Positions 1 through 14,081 of a stretch of 64,000 nucleotides of DNA are shown in pieces. The notes under the pieces are model-generated. The model did no database searches, had not been told where the DNA came from, and worked only from the letters and a program-made list of their open reading frames with translations. Origin of the DNA: Xiphydria camelus (lineage: Eukaryota; Arthropoda; Insecta; Hymenoptera; Xiphydriidae); assembly GCA_963678675.1 (NCBI GenBank), contig OY783194.1, forward strand, positions 27,692,278-27,756,277, written 5' to 3'. The position numbers were made by a program, and so were the translations under genes. Each line of letters opens with the position of its first letter. The stretch's first letter is position 1.

Positions 1-3000
1 TGACATAGAATGCGCGGCGCGTTTTTTTTATATGGTTTCCCTAGTAGGTTTTTTCCTTTTCCCGTCTTACTCGGCCTATAACTCGGTTGAGACTGAATAT
101 AGTCAAATAAAAACCCGAAATTGTTCTTGAAACAATTGAGTAACGGTCGGCGAGACCGTTCCGGGAAACAGGGACCTGAGAATTTGGCTATTTTTGCATT
201 TTTCCTCATATTCAGCTACATATCTCGAGAACGGTTAGGCGTATTTACGTCAAATCTATTTTTTAGGTATTAAAAATTGAGATCTTCAGCTTTTGTAATA
301 GGTATTTTTCACGTTGGAGCGATAGGAAGCAAGATAACAAAATCCGCAACCTTTGACCTCCTATATGTCACGAAGCACCATTGCGTCGGTGGCGTAACTT
401 TCAGGCATATATTGGTACATCATAATAAGCAGTTTAAAATAAAAAAATTTCGGTGAGCTCGATTTTTAGAAGATTGCATGATTTTCAAGCTAAATGTCCT
501 GGACTATACCGGGACGAAAATTCTCTGACGCAAAACCGTGCGTCGCGCTGCCAGTGCGGGCTAAAGTGTCGTTGACGAGAGCTCGCGCGGAAGGGAGACG
601 TTTCCTCATACAGGATAAGCGCGGCAAGTAGGTATCGATCTCGATCGTCAGCCGCGATGAACTGCTATCCGAGGAAAAGCGCTTTACGAGGTTCCCACAT
701 GCAGTCGTTGCGTAATTACTAGTTGAACAGGAATATTAGAGGTGTTAAAAGGTGCGATGAAAACGATATCGTCGTTTCACTACGCTGTAAAATGTAATCT
801 ACGTCGAAGTCGCAATTTTGGAGTTCATTCAAGGGGTTTTTTCCTTTGTCGTTGATGTCGTATGGGTGAAGAGGGGAAGGTAAACTAGAGGAGTTAGAAG
901 AGCAAAGTTGGATTATTTTAAAAAATACACGGATTACAGTTATTTGAAATTCCACTCTATTTCAAACCTACGTTATAATATAACCTACATTCTGTTATCG
1001 CATTCACATTAACCTTCACCGACGGTCGAGAACATATAACGGTTTCCGAACAAAATTTACCGATGCTTCAGCAAAGTAAAATACAGTCAAAAAAGTTTAC
1101 TACGCGAATAAAATATCTTACGACTGGAATCTTGATAAATATTTGCGTAAAGACAATATGTAGCTTATCTCTCTCTGATGCTGTATGCAGCGCAGATAGA
1201 ATATAACCATAATAGTAATACCGTGGGGTCCTCCTACCTGCTCCATCACATGGCCTAAAGTTTCATCAGCTAACTTGACGGTTTAGTTATCCAAGCAAGT
1301 TGGAAATGCTGTCGAAAATTTGTTTCCAACGTGCATTAGTTCACTAACTGAATATGTGCAGCGTTACAGTCTCAGCCGTGCACAGGCATCGACTGAATAT
1401 AGGTATATCATGGGTCTCAGTGGAACACTGTCGCTTTATAGCTTTCTAAAGCCGAATGGAGTCAGAACGGGTAGATGCTGAGTAGTGTTAATAAAATATT
1501 TCAAGGCATATTAACCACTGAGAAGCTCGCACTGATTTCTTCATTTTTCGTTGGTGCTAAAAGTGTACACTAGATTTTGTAGTACATTTCTTAGCCGTCT
1601 ATTTACGATATTTTAGATGACTGATGTATTATTTTTTCAAACAGATTTAATCTGATAGTATCTTATTTCAATGCTGTACCGGGTTTTTTTATTTATACTA
1701 TACATTGAACATATTCACAGTTTATTTTTCTTTACGGCTACAAGATATTTTTGAGCAGCCAGAAATAATTGTACGAGTGTAGCGACCAGCAGATCATTAG
1801 TTAGACGCATTATGGGCAATTAGTAATTTTGATCTTGAACCGCTTTCTTCTTCTCGAAATAGAAAGGATCCAGCAGAGCGATTCCAATGTTCTCCATCGT
1901 CAGAATGAATCCTTCAAAGTGTACTCCGAATCACATTCTAATTGAACGATCAAACAATTTAACGCCAATCTCATTTATTCGCGACACTCTCACTCGATGC
2001 TCTAATGATTACCGGGCGACGCCTCCCATTGGCATCTCTGCGCGATTGCGCAATTATTTCCCACTCCCGCGCGTGAAAACTGAACACCAGTCATGAGAAA
2101 ATTGAAATTATACGTATGTACCAATTGCCCAGTTTTTCTATGAAGGATTTTGTCGCGTGTTTCCTTTCTAGTTTAAATTAAACAAAAGCCTTGGAAAGTT
2201 ATATTTTGTCCGTATATAAAATGTTTTATTCTTTTTAAACTCTGTAATATTATACATCTATTCTCTAATATTAGCCATTGGTACGTTTTATTGTACAATT
2301 CGGTCTTTGCGTAAAAAATACTCATATTCTTAGATTCAATTTCTAATCTATATAGATATTAAATATCATGCGAAAAAAGAAAATGTTTAAACAAAATTAT
2401 TATTTGCGAAGTTATAACAGTTCTTTTTAGATTTTGCGATGTTACAATCTCGTAGAGACAGATGCACTTACGCCAAGCAATGAGTACAAGAGAGATAAAT
2501 TTACAACACGATGGTGTATGCTGCATTTTTTAATATGTAGCTCAAATATGGCCGAAAATGAAAAACAGAAAAATGCAAGATAACGAATTTTGTCCAAATT
2601 TCGCTTTACAATAAAAGAAATTAATAAGAAAACCGGATTATGTACCCGCTACATGTATAGGAGTGATGGGAGGGGTATAATTAATTATTTAAAATTTGGA
2701 TCCACAGTTCACAATTCCAACGAAACAGGAAAATTCTACAGCCATGAATGTTCACACGTTTATATTACGCATGGGTATCTTCACTCTCAATTTTACGTGT
2801 GTACTCTCACGGTCGCGTGATTGACCTTCGTCGAAACTGTCGACCGATTCAGATTTGAAAGAATTAATTTCGACGTTCTGAGGACTTCTGGCCCATTCGA
2901 CTCACGTAACTCACTAACCACGAAGTAAATATTTGATTTAATAAGTCAACTTTTTAAATCGAACTTTTATTGAGGAAAACTGCGAATATAAACACATATC

Positions 3001-3636
3001 TTCTCTCTTTACCTTCAGTTTCATCTTTTATGATATATTTACGTTGAACACAGAAACAAGTATAGTTTTGCAGTTCGCTTGTCGATATATGCCGCAGTAG
3101 ACCCTAGACTCTACACGCCAATAATGCGTCGGCAATTTAAAGTCGAGCGTTTCCGCCCCGTCGCAGATAAAAGCATCTCCTTCGTGAACGTTTTTCTGAT
3201 AAAATGCTCCAAGTATGGAATGTGGAACGTTATATGTCAGAGAAACGGAACTTGCATTTCCCGGAGAAAATTCGCTCGGAATTTTCTTAAAGCAGTGCTA
3301 CTTACCGAGTGACGTGCTCGTAACGAGCAAAAAAGAAAACTTAATTTGAATAAAAATTCTGTGAATTTAATGCTGAACGGGTTTTAACGTCAAGAGAAAT
3401 AACGATTGTGTAACGAGATTTCTATGATATAAATACGACCTTCTCTGATAAATATGGCAAGAATGAAATCAAAAGCGCGCAAATTTCCGAAGAAAACCCC
3501 ATCGCAAAGTCCGCACAGTCATCAAGGACCCGTATAAAAAAAATTGAAGGAATAATTATTTTCCACTTTTTATGAACGATAATTTACAACGTCAGAAGAT
3601 ACCCACTGGACTCCGCGACGTACCACGAATTGGAAG
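1..3636. other. No gene recognised
   Basis: This is AT-rich DNA with short frames (719-955, 1887-2096, 2590-2820, 3079-3312) that resemble no protein I know and lack convincing splice signals. No repeat structure was seen. Confidence 0.5.
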
Positions 3637-4023
3637 CTAAACAGCCTTCGACACAAAGACGTCGTCATTGCGAAACAGGGCCCTGTTGATGATATCCCAC
3701 GGCGCGAAGACGTTCCGTTCGTAAGTGCGCCAAATATCGAATACGACCATTACCAGCAGGGCCGCCAATCGAACGAAGCTGTAAAGTCGAGGCCAATCCA
3801 TCCTGCGGATCGTCCAAGAGTGCCGCGTCGACTTGCGAGCCTCCCGTGGGTTAACGCGGTCGAAACTGGAGACGACGGCACTCGACTCTTCGCTGCAAAG
3901 CGATGCGTTGATGAAAAAAAAATATTTAACCTCGCGGAGAAGGTCGCGAGCCGTAGGGGACACCCACAGTCGTTCGCCGGCACCGCCGGCATCCCTCCCC
4001 GGAGGGTCTTGCGGGTGCTCCAT
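3637..4023 (-). CDS. Orphan 128-codon reading frame with one hydrophobic segment
   Basis: From the ATG at 4023 the minus strand is open to a TAG at 3637. The predicted protein starts MEHPQDPPGRDAGGAGERLW and holds one likely membrane helix, FVRLAALLVMVVFDIW, near residues 90-105. A tail, PWDIINRALFRNDDVF, follows. I recognise no family. A longer plus-strand frame overlaps it (3820-4458), so the open frame may only reflect higher local GC. No splice partners were assigned. Treat it as an unverified candidate exon. Confidence 0.22.
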   Translation of the reverse strand: MEHPQDPPGRDAGGAGERLWVSPTARDLLREVKYFFFINASLCSEESSAVVSSFDRVNPREARKSTRHSWTIRRMDWPRLYSFVRLAALLVMVVFDIWRTYERNVFAPWDIINRALFRNDDVFVSKAV

Positions 4024-4062
4024 CACCAAAGACGCGCTCTTAAATTTTTCATGCTCCGTCAA

Positions 4063-7000
4063 CGCGTTTCCCTTCGCCTTCGACGCACTCGCGGCATCGA
4101 CAGATGGAGAACAGAAAACAGCGAAACAGCAGCACGCGCGCGGTTGTTCCGCTCGATAATTTCTTCACGCGCGGAAAGGCATACGTATAATGTATGTGTA
4201 ACCTTCGCCTATATTTTCCGGCGCTCTCGAGGGTGGAGCGAGAAAAATATAATGGTATTGGGAGGGCTATTCTCTCTACTCTCGTGTAACATCGATAAGA
4301 TATGGATGTATATAAAAATTGTATCCTCACCTCGGAGCAATAAAAACAACCAATATCGGAATGGGTGTGTTCGCTATAATCTTGATTATCTGGGCGCGTA
4401 CCTACGTGTTTTTTCGTTGAAATTGAGATGGCACTATTTTGCTGGGGGTTTTATTTAGATCTATGGAAAAACTTTCATTTAAATGAAGATATTATATCAT
4501 ACCAGGAGTGGAGGAATAAGAAGAAAATAATTTTTTTTGTAGTAATAAATTTGAATAGTAATTTAATTTTTTCTATATTTTTATACGTAAAAATATATGA
4601 TATAGAAAAACGTTCCTCGTTAAGGTTTTGCGTCCTGTAATACATATATTAATGAATCTAAGAATGAAAGATGATAATTGAATAGCATAATAACTTGCAC
4701 TGCATGGCAATGACACTAAAGGAACCTTGAAGACGTAAAAATTACTTGTGCCCCGTGGCATAATATACGAAAGGATCAAGGCCATTCACGTAAATCTGGA
4801 ATATCCTAACGACTCATTCGAATTCACGAGCTAAGCCTAATATTATAGCTTTCAAATGAAAGGAAACAGCTCCAACATTGGCTGCTTCCCCGTTATTCTG
4901 GGGTTTTATACTGGGATTAATTCTTGGCTCGAAGCTTCCTGATAAGCCTTCTCAGTGCCCACTTATAATATAATAGAGGGGTGGATATAGCCCTGTACCT
5001 GCACATCGAGACCATAATAATGACCAATATTAGTTGACTGAACAAATAGCGGTGTCGATATTTGAAATATTTATGCTCGCTCGCTCATAAAATATGCGAG
5101 CTGGGCATAAACTAGACGGTCTAGTTTATCACAGAGGAATTAAAGTAGGTATAGCGAAGCTTTCGCGGAGATCGATCGTGTATTCTTTATGATGAAACGA
5201 GGCATTGGTACTTATTGGACAATTAAAAAAACAAATGAAACTAAAGGAAAAGAAGAATGAAGTCGAATCTCTACTTTTCATAATTAACAAATGTCAATTT
5301 TAAATAAATGCACCTAATTCGTCCCCATAACTTTATATTTCTTTCTGAAAATTTCAAAGAAAATATGATTACCTCAATTTTTTAATCTTATTTTTTTTTA
5401 ATTGTATTTACCATTTACGTTTGCCCCATTTAAGTATTAGTACTAGATGTCCGCTCTCTATCGTGGTATTTATTTTCGCCGGCTTATCAAAACGATCAGA
5501 ACACATTAATTCATCCCTTCTCCCTCCGAGCTCCTTAAATAGATTGCGTTGCGACTCTCGACTCGCTTTACCTAATTAATCAGGGATTTCAGGGCCTATT
5601 TTTAGATTTCGTATTCGTCTGAAAATTTAAACAGAAACGGACGGGAACTTCTCATGGCACTCGTATAAACTGACGGCTTGGTCGGATTGTGGTAGTGACT
5701 CGTGACTTATTATTTTCATTGCTTAATAGATTTCAATATTCATGATATTGATAAACAGAGCTATTCCATCTATATACTATATAATAATTATAATTATTTC
5801 TCGACTTCCACTCGTTGTGCGCATTGAGAGGATTGCAAGCCCACGGCCTCGTTTTGCTCGCCGGTTTCGTTGGCGGATTTTACCTTCCGAACCCTCCATT
5901 GTGAAGCTCTGCCTCGAAAACCATCCAGGCTTTGGTTTTATTAATGCTGTCACGATGAAAAAAAAATATTTTGCACCTTCACTGTACAGGTGCGACCAAT
6001 CATCAGCTGCCAATTTCGGTACACTGCACCCATACTGAGAGAAAAAATTCATAGAATCAACTGAATAATTTGTTGATATCACCAACTAAATATTTTATTC
6101 ACTCAAGTAACATTTATTTGTCCAAAGAAAATATTTGTTCTCACTAAACTACGTCAGCTCGAGCTAATGAAATATTTCGTTGGAACGAATAAATATATTA
6201 TTTGAATCAATAAAATATTTAGTCAACAAATATACGTTTAATTGATTCGACCAAATATGCTCAGGCTAAATAACAAAGTCTTGCTTTCCTGGTCATAAAG
6301 AAATTGCGAACTCGTTTTACTAAATTCCGCGCTATTTTGATTGAATACCGATCAGAATTATTGGATTCCGTTATTTCAGGTTTTTTCGAATATGAATGTT
6401 CTGTTCGATTCTGTTGGTTACTTAATGAAAACAAATTTGTCATACGTTCTCGAACTAATGACGAACAAAGCAAGCAGTTTATTTATGAATATAAAGTCGT
6501 CCCTAAAAAAGAGATCGTTACATATGTAAACGAAAGCGTGCAGTGTATCTTTTGAGCATAGTTCCCCCGTTAATGGAGTTACAGTGGTGCAGCGTTTACT
6601 ACAATATTCATCAATATGACGCAGGCGCAACGCGGAATCCATGGTAGCATAATACACACCGCCATTCTCAAGCGCAAAACGCAGAAAGGCTATATACGGG
6701 GTGTGTTAAAAGTTCCTGTAATTTTAAAAAATTGATTTACAGTACTTTAGACTTAAGCGTCATCGTACCAATGCATCTAATCTGGTTTTTGCTTTTCTGC
6801 TCTCAAATTTATATTCTTAGCAATGTACAGTAGATCTATTATTTCGCCATCCCCTACTTTTTTACCACCACTCCGATTCCCTGTAGCGAGGGGAACCGAA
6901 GTTGATATGGCTGATTGAAGACGCACACTTCTACACAGTCTCGTATTGTGCTCCGACGCATCGAACGCGTGAAGCGTATACATGTAATCCCCACCATTTA

Positions 7001-10000
7001 TTAGCCACGCCTCTAGATGCGTATCTTATTATTTTGCCAGTCCTGCAGTAGGTGGCCTATTGGCGTTCTACTGTATAATGCGACAATGACGCATCGGTTT
7101 TTCTCCGATATTTTTACAACGGACGCGGTAATTCTGCTACCTAATTTTGGTGTGACTTGATACTCCTCTCCTTAGGACTTCGTCAGTGTCGAAAAGTCTG
7201 CGGTCGTTGCTAAACATTTTCCAGAAGCGTCAACGTCAAATTATCAGGGAAAATTCTCTTCTTCCAGTTTCAGGGAAAACTCACGACAAGGCCTTGCCTC
7301 GAAGCGAAAGGCAAGTTTTCCCTTTTCCGTACCAGCTTGTTGAGAGTAAAGGCGATGTTGTTATTATGTATATCTGAAGTAGGCCTACGTCGTGTAAAGT
7401 TTTTATTCACTGCATCGAAGATATTGTTAACGAAACGCTTGATAATCCGTGTTATATTTCAAAGCGCGTTCAAGAATGTCATGAAATTGGTATACACCCT
7501 ATATAATTGCTATATAATTATAGCGCACTCACACACCGATACCTGTTAACACGACGCAGATGCATTATTCGAGAAATTTCCCGCGATGCACCTTACGCCG
7601 GGAACATCGAAATTGACCTATTTGTAGGTATTCCTCCACACGTTTCTCTCTCCCCCCCCCCTCCTCTCCAGGAACGAGATTACTTTATAACTGTATATTG
7701 GAACGCGTATAACGAGTAATCACGCGGGGCTTGAGTTTCCACAAACTTTCCCCCCAGAGCTACTGTTTCGCGCGAAGCGACAAGCGTGCGAAAGCGAAGA
7801 TATAGCGAGAGGGTTTAAATATATACAGAGTATTTTTTTTTTCAGCTCGCCGTCTGTAAGAGACAAGAGCGAATAAGAGCACGACCTAGAAGGGCCAATC
7901 GCAGCACGACTTCCGCCTTAAGCTCGACGAAAAGCTCGAAAACACTGGCCGTATGGGAGATTCGACGTTAAATGGTTTATTCATGATCCCCGAAAAATTC
8001 GCCGGCCGGGATTTTCGTCTAACGAAGCTGAAAAATAAATAGGATCTCTCTCTGTTTACCCTACTATCCCAAACAAAAAGATACGGCAGACTCCCGTTAA
8101 ATGCACGGCTTCACGGGATTGTAGGAGAGGATCGGATCATGAATTCTGCAGGAGCCCATTGTCCCTGCATAAAAATGCACGAGTATGTGTATATATATAC
8201 AAAGTCACGCGCAGGCGAATTTAACGCGAATCGTCGCTACGGTATGAAATACCTTGCAGGTGAAACATGGCGAAGTCAATAGTCTAATTCTCGAATTGGT
8301 CAGCTCGACACGGAATGCCTCACATTTATATAATTGTTTCTCCAATTTCGCCTCCTGGTCCGCCTGGTCCCACTGTCAACTGGCATGAGACTCGACCAGA
8401 ATTGCATCCTGTTATATACCTATATATACATTTTCGCACGTATAACTTCTGTCGGTTAGAACCGTGGAAGACCAGTGGTCGGGGGATTTCATTATTGGTT
8501 ATCGGAAAATGACCCTGGCTTACTCTCCAGCAGCACTGTCCTCGCCTTCCATAGTAAACCGATTTTGACAATTTCGCCGATCAAATCAGAACCCGAGGCT
8601 CGTTTTCACGACATACGGTAGAGCCCGCTGTTTTTCTCATTTTACACTTCGCTCCGGTTTTTGCATCGACTGGATGCGGAAAAAGCTGGAATCAGTTTTT
8701 AGATGTGATTATTGATTTATATATTTAATAAATCGGCTCTCTCTGGACTTACTTGAAAACATATCCAAATCATTTTTGCTTCCAAGTCTTAAATTTTGAA
8801 TTACGAAGGCTGTATAAGAATTGAGCAATTAACCAAATATTTTGGGAAATCAACCAAGAAAAACAGGGAGAGAAAAGAATTAGTCGCGATAACTATTTTT
8901 TCGTTATAACTGCTGACTACCAGACTCGAATAGTTGTTATCAAAATAATGTGCCAAAACTGCTACTTTTCTTTCCGAGAATATTAATTGTAGGAGATGTG
9001 AGAGATAATTAATCACTCGTTATTGCAAGAAACACGAAAATTTGATTTAACAAATTTGAGATTAATCGAGGCAGTAAATCAACTACCTACCTATTTTATA
9101 ATTGGAAAATACATAATTCGCCCTTAACCAACAATTTATTGAGTTGCAAAATAATTTATCGTCAATTCTCGCATTACATTAGCATTAAAACCAAAGCGAA
9201 CGTTTGAGAAGTTGGATAAAATCTGCATTAAAGTTTAAGGGTGTTTCCCGAGTTTCTGCAATCAGGACTTTTAATAGCTTACGACGTTTCGCCTTTACAG
9301 CACTGCCATTTCTTCTGAAACTATATAAATTTAGTTCCATATCTATGTATTGTATATTGGTATAACTAACTGGCAAAGCCAGTTCATCTTGGCTACAAAC
9401 GAGCTTTTACTGTCCAAATTTCAGCTTGTATAGTATCTATAAAAACTATGCGACTTTAAATACGCAATACCTCCGACCCCTGGCTGGGAATAGCAAGTTC
9501 GAGTGATTTATCGAAAGCAATTGGGTCGCTCTTTAGTTCGGAGCAAATTACGAACATTGCATTCGTGCTTGCAACTCGGTCATGCGAAACGTCATTCGCA
9601 AAGTACGATATTCGGATTTTCTCTTATTCGCGAATTCTCGCTATTTTGAAAAATGAATCGTAATATGGCTGAATATATTGCTGAAAAATTTCGCTACTTT
9701 TGGTATATAAATAAAAGTTTAAAGAATTATTAACTAAATTAATGTTACATCTTTAAAGCATTCGGTTAGAAATTACATAGAAACATCCCTGTCTCTGATA
9801 ATTGCTCTAACGAATTCAAATATGTAACAGTAATGATACAGGCTTCATCGAATCTCAAGCAAATGCCGTTGTACAATACTTATTTTGTTCATTAGATATC
9901 ATATTATCTATACATAAGTTTCCGAAAAATCAAATGGTGTGATTTATAGATAACCAGTACACTTTTGGCATTTCTTCTCTATTCTAGCAAGTGTTAACGT

Positions 10001-11511
10001 TTAGGGTCGGCAATTCACTTGCCCCTTATAGCCACAGCCAAATATAGCAGCTAACTAGGGGCCAGCTCAAGTAGAGCAAATTCCCTCGCGCGCGCGTTTA
10101 CTCGATATTAACCGTCGCTAATGAAACCGCAATTAGCCAACAGTCGTCAAGATGTCAGGGGGGAAGGAAAACTCCGTTTTTTGTCCCTCCTTGCGCGGCA
10201 CCCCTCCATCAATAATTCCTCGCTGGTAAATTATTTATGATTTAAGCAAGCATTTGGACGGATCAAAGCATCGTCTTTCGGGCGGAAGGGAGGAAATGAC
10301 CCTCTTAGTTTTCGGTCCCCGGGTTTCCGCCACTAGTCGCAGTGGTGTCATGTCTCATAACTGGTATTTACGAAACTATAACGGGTTACTGTCGAAACTC
10401 CAGACAATACGCTGTCTAATTACTAAGTGGTCGGAACACTTACCCAGCAATGAAGAGGTGCCAAATTAGAGCCTCTCTCTCGTACCGATCAGTGCGATTC
10501 ATTCCCGCTCTAATCGTCATACATTCAAACCACTGTCTCTTCCTGAATGCAAAATTATTGTCTCAGTACGTGCGGGATGATTAACAACGGAGGCGAACTA
10601 GAAATGTTCTGAATCCGTAACACTTAAAGGAATACGTTGAAACGAATAATTTCAAAAATAATTTTCATTTCCAAAATCATTTCTTTGATTTTATTATAAA
10701 TGTATAGTACAAGTACAAGATATTGCTATAATTCGTAAATTTAAACATTTTTTCTCGCATACAATCGACTCCATCCATTGTTTAAGCATTTCGTCGTACC
10801 GTGAAATGAAAATACTGCCCCATGTTTTTCTCCGCGAGGAAAATTCTGCCTAGACGCTGCTAATCACGTTGGTTTACGCGAGAAATTGCGGTAGCGGTTT
10901 AAAATTAAAAGGCAACCCTTACTCTTTTTCTTCGCCTCGCGCGCATCTCGTATAACGCTACTAATTGCAAAACGAGAACTGCCTTAAAATAATCACAAGC
11001 TCCTCCACTCGGCGGTCCGGTCAGTCGGCCACGTATTCTCCTTACGACGTACGGTGTACGCGCGCGTGTTAGTGGTACGATTTTATTGAACTCCGGCTTT
11101 GTGGAAAGCCAGATTGCAAATACTAGGAAATAGAAAGAGAGGGAAATATATAATGCAGAAAGAAGATAGGAGATTGCAGGCGCAGCACGCGGTGCTACCT
11201 CTACAGCGCCTCGCCATCAGTCAGCCGGGGCTTTGAGGCAAACTTCTCGGTAAAAGCCGTATAAATATACGACGCTCGCTAGGATAATTGCGCTACACGG
11301 GTGAAAGGACCTGCGACACGTTTTACTATACTCTTGTAAGTTTGAAAACGCCAGTATTTCTATTTATTTCTATTTGTTATACGTATTACTTTGTATCGCA
11401 ATTCTTCATAGTTGCTTACTGCTTTGTATTATTGTTAATATCAGGTACGAGTATTTTTTCTAGCATAACCATTTTTATAGTCAACCCTCCATGATCATCC
11501 CGGGTCCAATT
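4063..11511. other. No gene recognised
   Basis: Non-coding by eye. It contains pyrimidine-rich low complexity near 7648-7672 and CpG-rich patches near 3900-4200 and 11000-11290. The sequence GGTGTGTTAAAAGTTCCTGT at 6700 resembles a transposon end, but no partner end was found. No tRNA-like fold was noticed. Confidence 0.45.
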
Positions 11512-11752
11512 AGGGGTCGTCTGTCAACATTATTGCGATTGGCAGTATTAAAAAAAGTTTGCGAAAAGTTCTCAGTTAATTTCTAATGATTTTTTTCCAG
11601 CGAAATAATTGTAAAACCGTTCGGCATGATCTTTTACGGGTCGGAAATAGGTTTCCATAAGGTTTTCAAACAAATTATTAGAAATTAACTGAGAACTTCT
11701 CGCGAACTCTTTTTAATACTGCCAACCGCAATAATATTGACTGAGGACCTTT
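11512..11752. mobile_element. MITE-like element with about 75 bp terminal inverted repeats
   Basis: The left arm (GTCAACATTATTGCGATTGG, then CAGTATTAAAAA, then AAGTTCTCAGTTAATTTCTA) is matched on the right as its reverse complement (TAGAAATTAACTGAGAACTT, then TTTTTAATACTG, then CCAACCGCAATAATATTGAC). About 90 bases of unique interior contain no reading frame. Arms this long and alike mark a non-autonomous DNA transposon. The target duplication is unclear. Confidence 0.8.
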
Positions 11753-14081
11753 AACTTAGGCTTTAATTTTGAAGCTGATTCTACTTCTTTTTTTTATAAC
11801 AAAACTAGACCCTGCTATATACTGGATTAAGTATAATAGCATGGCACGTGTAAAATATGGTGAGTTAGCTCAAACAATTGGCTCTTCATTACCGTGTAAA
11901 ATAATGAGAACGAGGTGCCAACTAACGCGCCGTTCAACCCTACACCGAACCCGTCCGCGTGACGATTCAAATTCCAGGTCGAAAAAGGACCCGAACGCCT
12001 CGGAAAAGTCTCGATCTGCCGGAAGGGGAGAGATTTCACGGTGTCTCGTCTCTAGCCCGATACACGACGCGTCGTAAGAGCGAACAGTCGCTCACGAAAT
12101 CCAGATTGAATCGCTGAAAGATATCCTTTTGTAACTCCCTTCTTTCTCTGCGTATGAAAGCCTCCGCGCGACCTCCGTGAAAGACGATTTCAATTCCTAG
12201 CCAACCAAGCAATCCCATCATCGTTGTAGGGTCGACGGACTGCACAAACGGGCAAGTGTTACGTCCCCCCGCACCCCTTCGCTCTCACCCCTCGCCACCA
12301 CACCGGTAACTATACGCGGAAGGCTCGCGGAGCTACCACAAACGATGTACCGTCCGATAGCCGTCGCTGTGACTCGCAGAGAGCCTATCGCGCGCAGTCG
12401 AGAGGTTCCCGAGTGCGAGAGAGGCGACGCCCGGCGGCGATCAATGCAGTCTCTTTTCTCACGCCTATCGTCACCACGCGCGTTCAAAGATTCGTCCCTT
12501 CCCGAGCGCGTTATACACGGTAGTCGAGGGCAAGTTCCGACCGTGAATCACGTTTCCCCGATCACTCTGTGCGTCGCGTCGATGTGTAGGGTCCTTCGAC
12601 TGATTCGCCCCGCGCTGTCCGCCCCTAGATCGCCCTCCGCTACCGCTCGTAGCGTCCATCGAGGCGGTCGAGTCAAGTGGGTCAAACTTGCCTCGTTTGC
12701 TCAATGTCAAACAATCGCTAATAAAACCGTAATTGCTCGCTGCCTCCACGCAACGTCACGGCAATGACGTCCCTCTTTCAGCGCGCGGCGGCTAATGCGG
12801 AAAATTGCGCATTTCGATTCTCCGGCTATAATTTTCTTCACGGAGCGGGTTTTAGGGGGCGAGGAGGGGGGAGGTGTGGAGGAATGAAAAACTTCCTCCT
12901 TCGCCCCCACCGTTAATGCCCCTCCACACCGACTAGCAGGTTTCCCGTGCCTTTTATTTCTTTTCTTTCGACCATTTCGTCGGCAATTTATGTGCCGACA
13001 TCGCGCCGAACTTTTGCCATCAGGATTTCTACCTCTCGCCTGTTTTCTCTCTCCCCCCGTCACTTGCACTCTTTCTCTCTCTCTCCTTCTCTTCGGCCTT
13101 CTTTCTCGCTTCTTCTCGCTCCTTTCGCCCATTTCCACCTGTAGCCGCATCCTTCTCGCACCCCTTACATCCTCACCCCACGCGACCTCTGGCGCCCACT
13201 TGTTATCTGGCAAGTATATAGTGACATCGGACGACTCTGCGAACTGCGGAAGAATGCGCTTTCGCGAGCATGTGGAGATGCACACCAAGTCGTCGCGCGT
13301 TTGACGGAATCGTGGATGTGTGAGATGTGTATGAAAGGGATAAAGGATATTCGTCCTGATTGGACGGGGATCATCGTAGAGCCGATTTCTGCTCCTGCGG
13401 TAAGCCGGCCAATATTAGGACGTATTTCAATGTCGAGACTTTCGCGACGGAGAGGCGAATCTATATAGTCGGATCGATTCCATTAGAGACCTCATTGTCT
13501 GTTTGATTTGTGGACGTCTTGACCTACCTATGTACGTATGGCGTAGTCGTTTCATGTTCTATCTTCGATAAGGGCAGTTATAGGCGTGTAAGGATGTGTT
13601 CGAGCTCGTTCCATTGTTTGGATCGAATGAGAGTTTTACGGTTTTCTTTTTCGGGTATTTAATAAGGTTCCACGGCCAAAATTAAAATCTGATATTCATG
13701 AAATGAAAGATCCTCTTGAATTAAAATATTTTAGGTTTAATTTGATTTAAATTGTGGAACAAATCTTTTTTTTTTCTATGGAGAGACGGTTAAATAAAGT
13801 ATTTTCTACCCATGTATTCAAATCTGGAAAGTTCTGTTTAAGCAAGATTTGCTTAGCTCTCGTTAGAATAAACGGTGAAATAGAATGGTAGATTTACTCA
13901 GATATAAGTATAGATCCACCGAGATCTACTTAAGTTTAACCTCTTCTGAAATTTAGATGTAATTAAACCTATTATAGATCCAATCAGACCTAATTAGATC
14001 AAATTAGATCCAAAATATTTATTCCTACGAGCTCTATGTGTAGGAAACGAAGTTTAAAAAGTCGTGCGAATTCTGTAAAAA
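11753..14081. other. CpG-rich stretch without a recognised gene
   Basis: From 11900 to 13300 the DNA is GC- and CpG-rich and carries several long frames on both strands, the longest on the minus strand at 13288-12707. All translate to arginine- and serine-rich, low-complexity sequence with no family resemblance. It could be the promoter or 5' UTR of a gene whose exons lie outside the window. Confidence 0.4.

Noticed and set aside
3820..4458. 212-codon plus-strand frame
   Set aside because: No ATG start, arginine-rich and unlike any family; overlaps a minus-strand frame in a GC-rich patch.
3909..5975. Shared GATGAAAAAAAAATATTT at 3909 and 5955
   Set aside because: Flanks do not align; A-rich coincidence is likely.
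6030..6260. ACTGAGAGAAAAAATTC as a MITE left end
   Set aside because: No matching inverted right end could be found.
8315..8571. Collagen-like GPPGP / GPGGPGG motif on both strands
   Set aside because: A single short motif with no Gly-X-Y run and no exon boundaries.
12345..12767. 140-codon plus-strand frame
   Set aside because: Arginine/serine-rich, antisense to other open frames in the same CpG-rich patch; no splice or family support.
12707..13288. 193-codon minus-strand frame
   Set aside because: Lysine/arginine-rich low-complexity translation of a CpG- and CT-rich tract with no domain.
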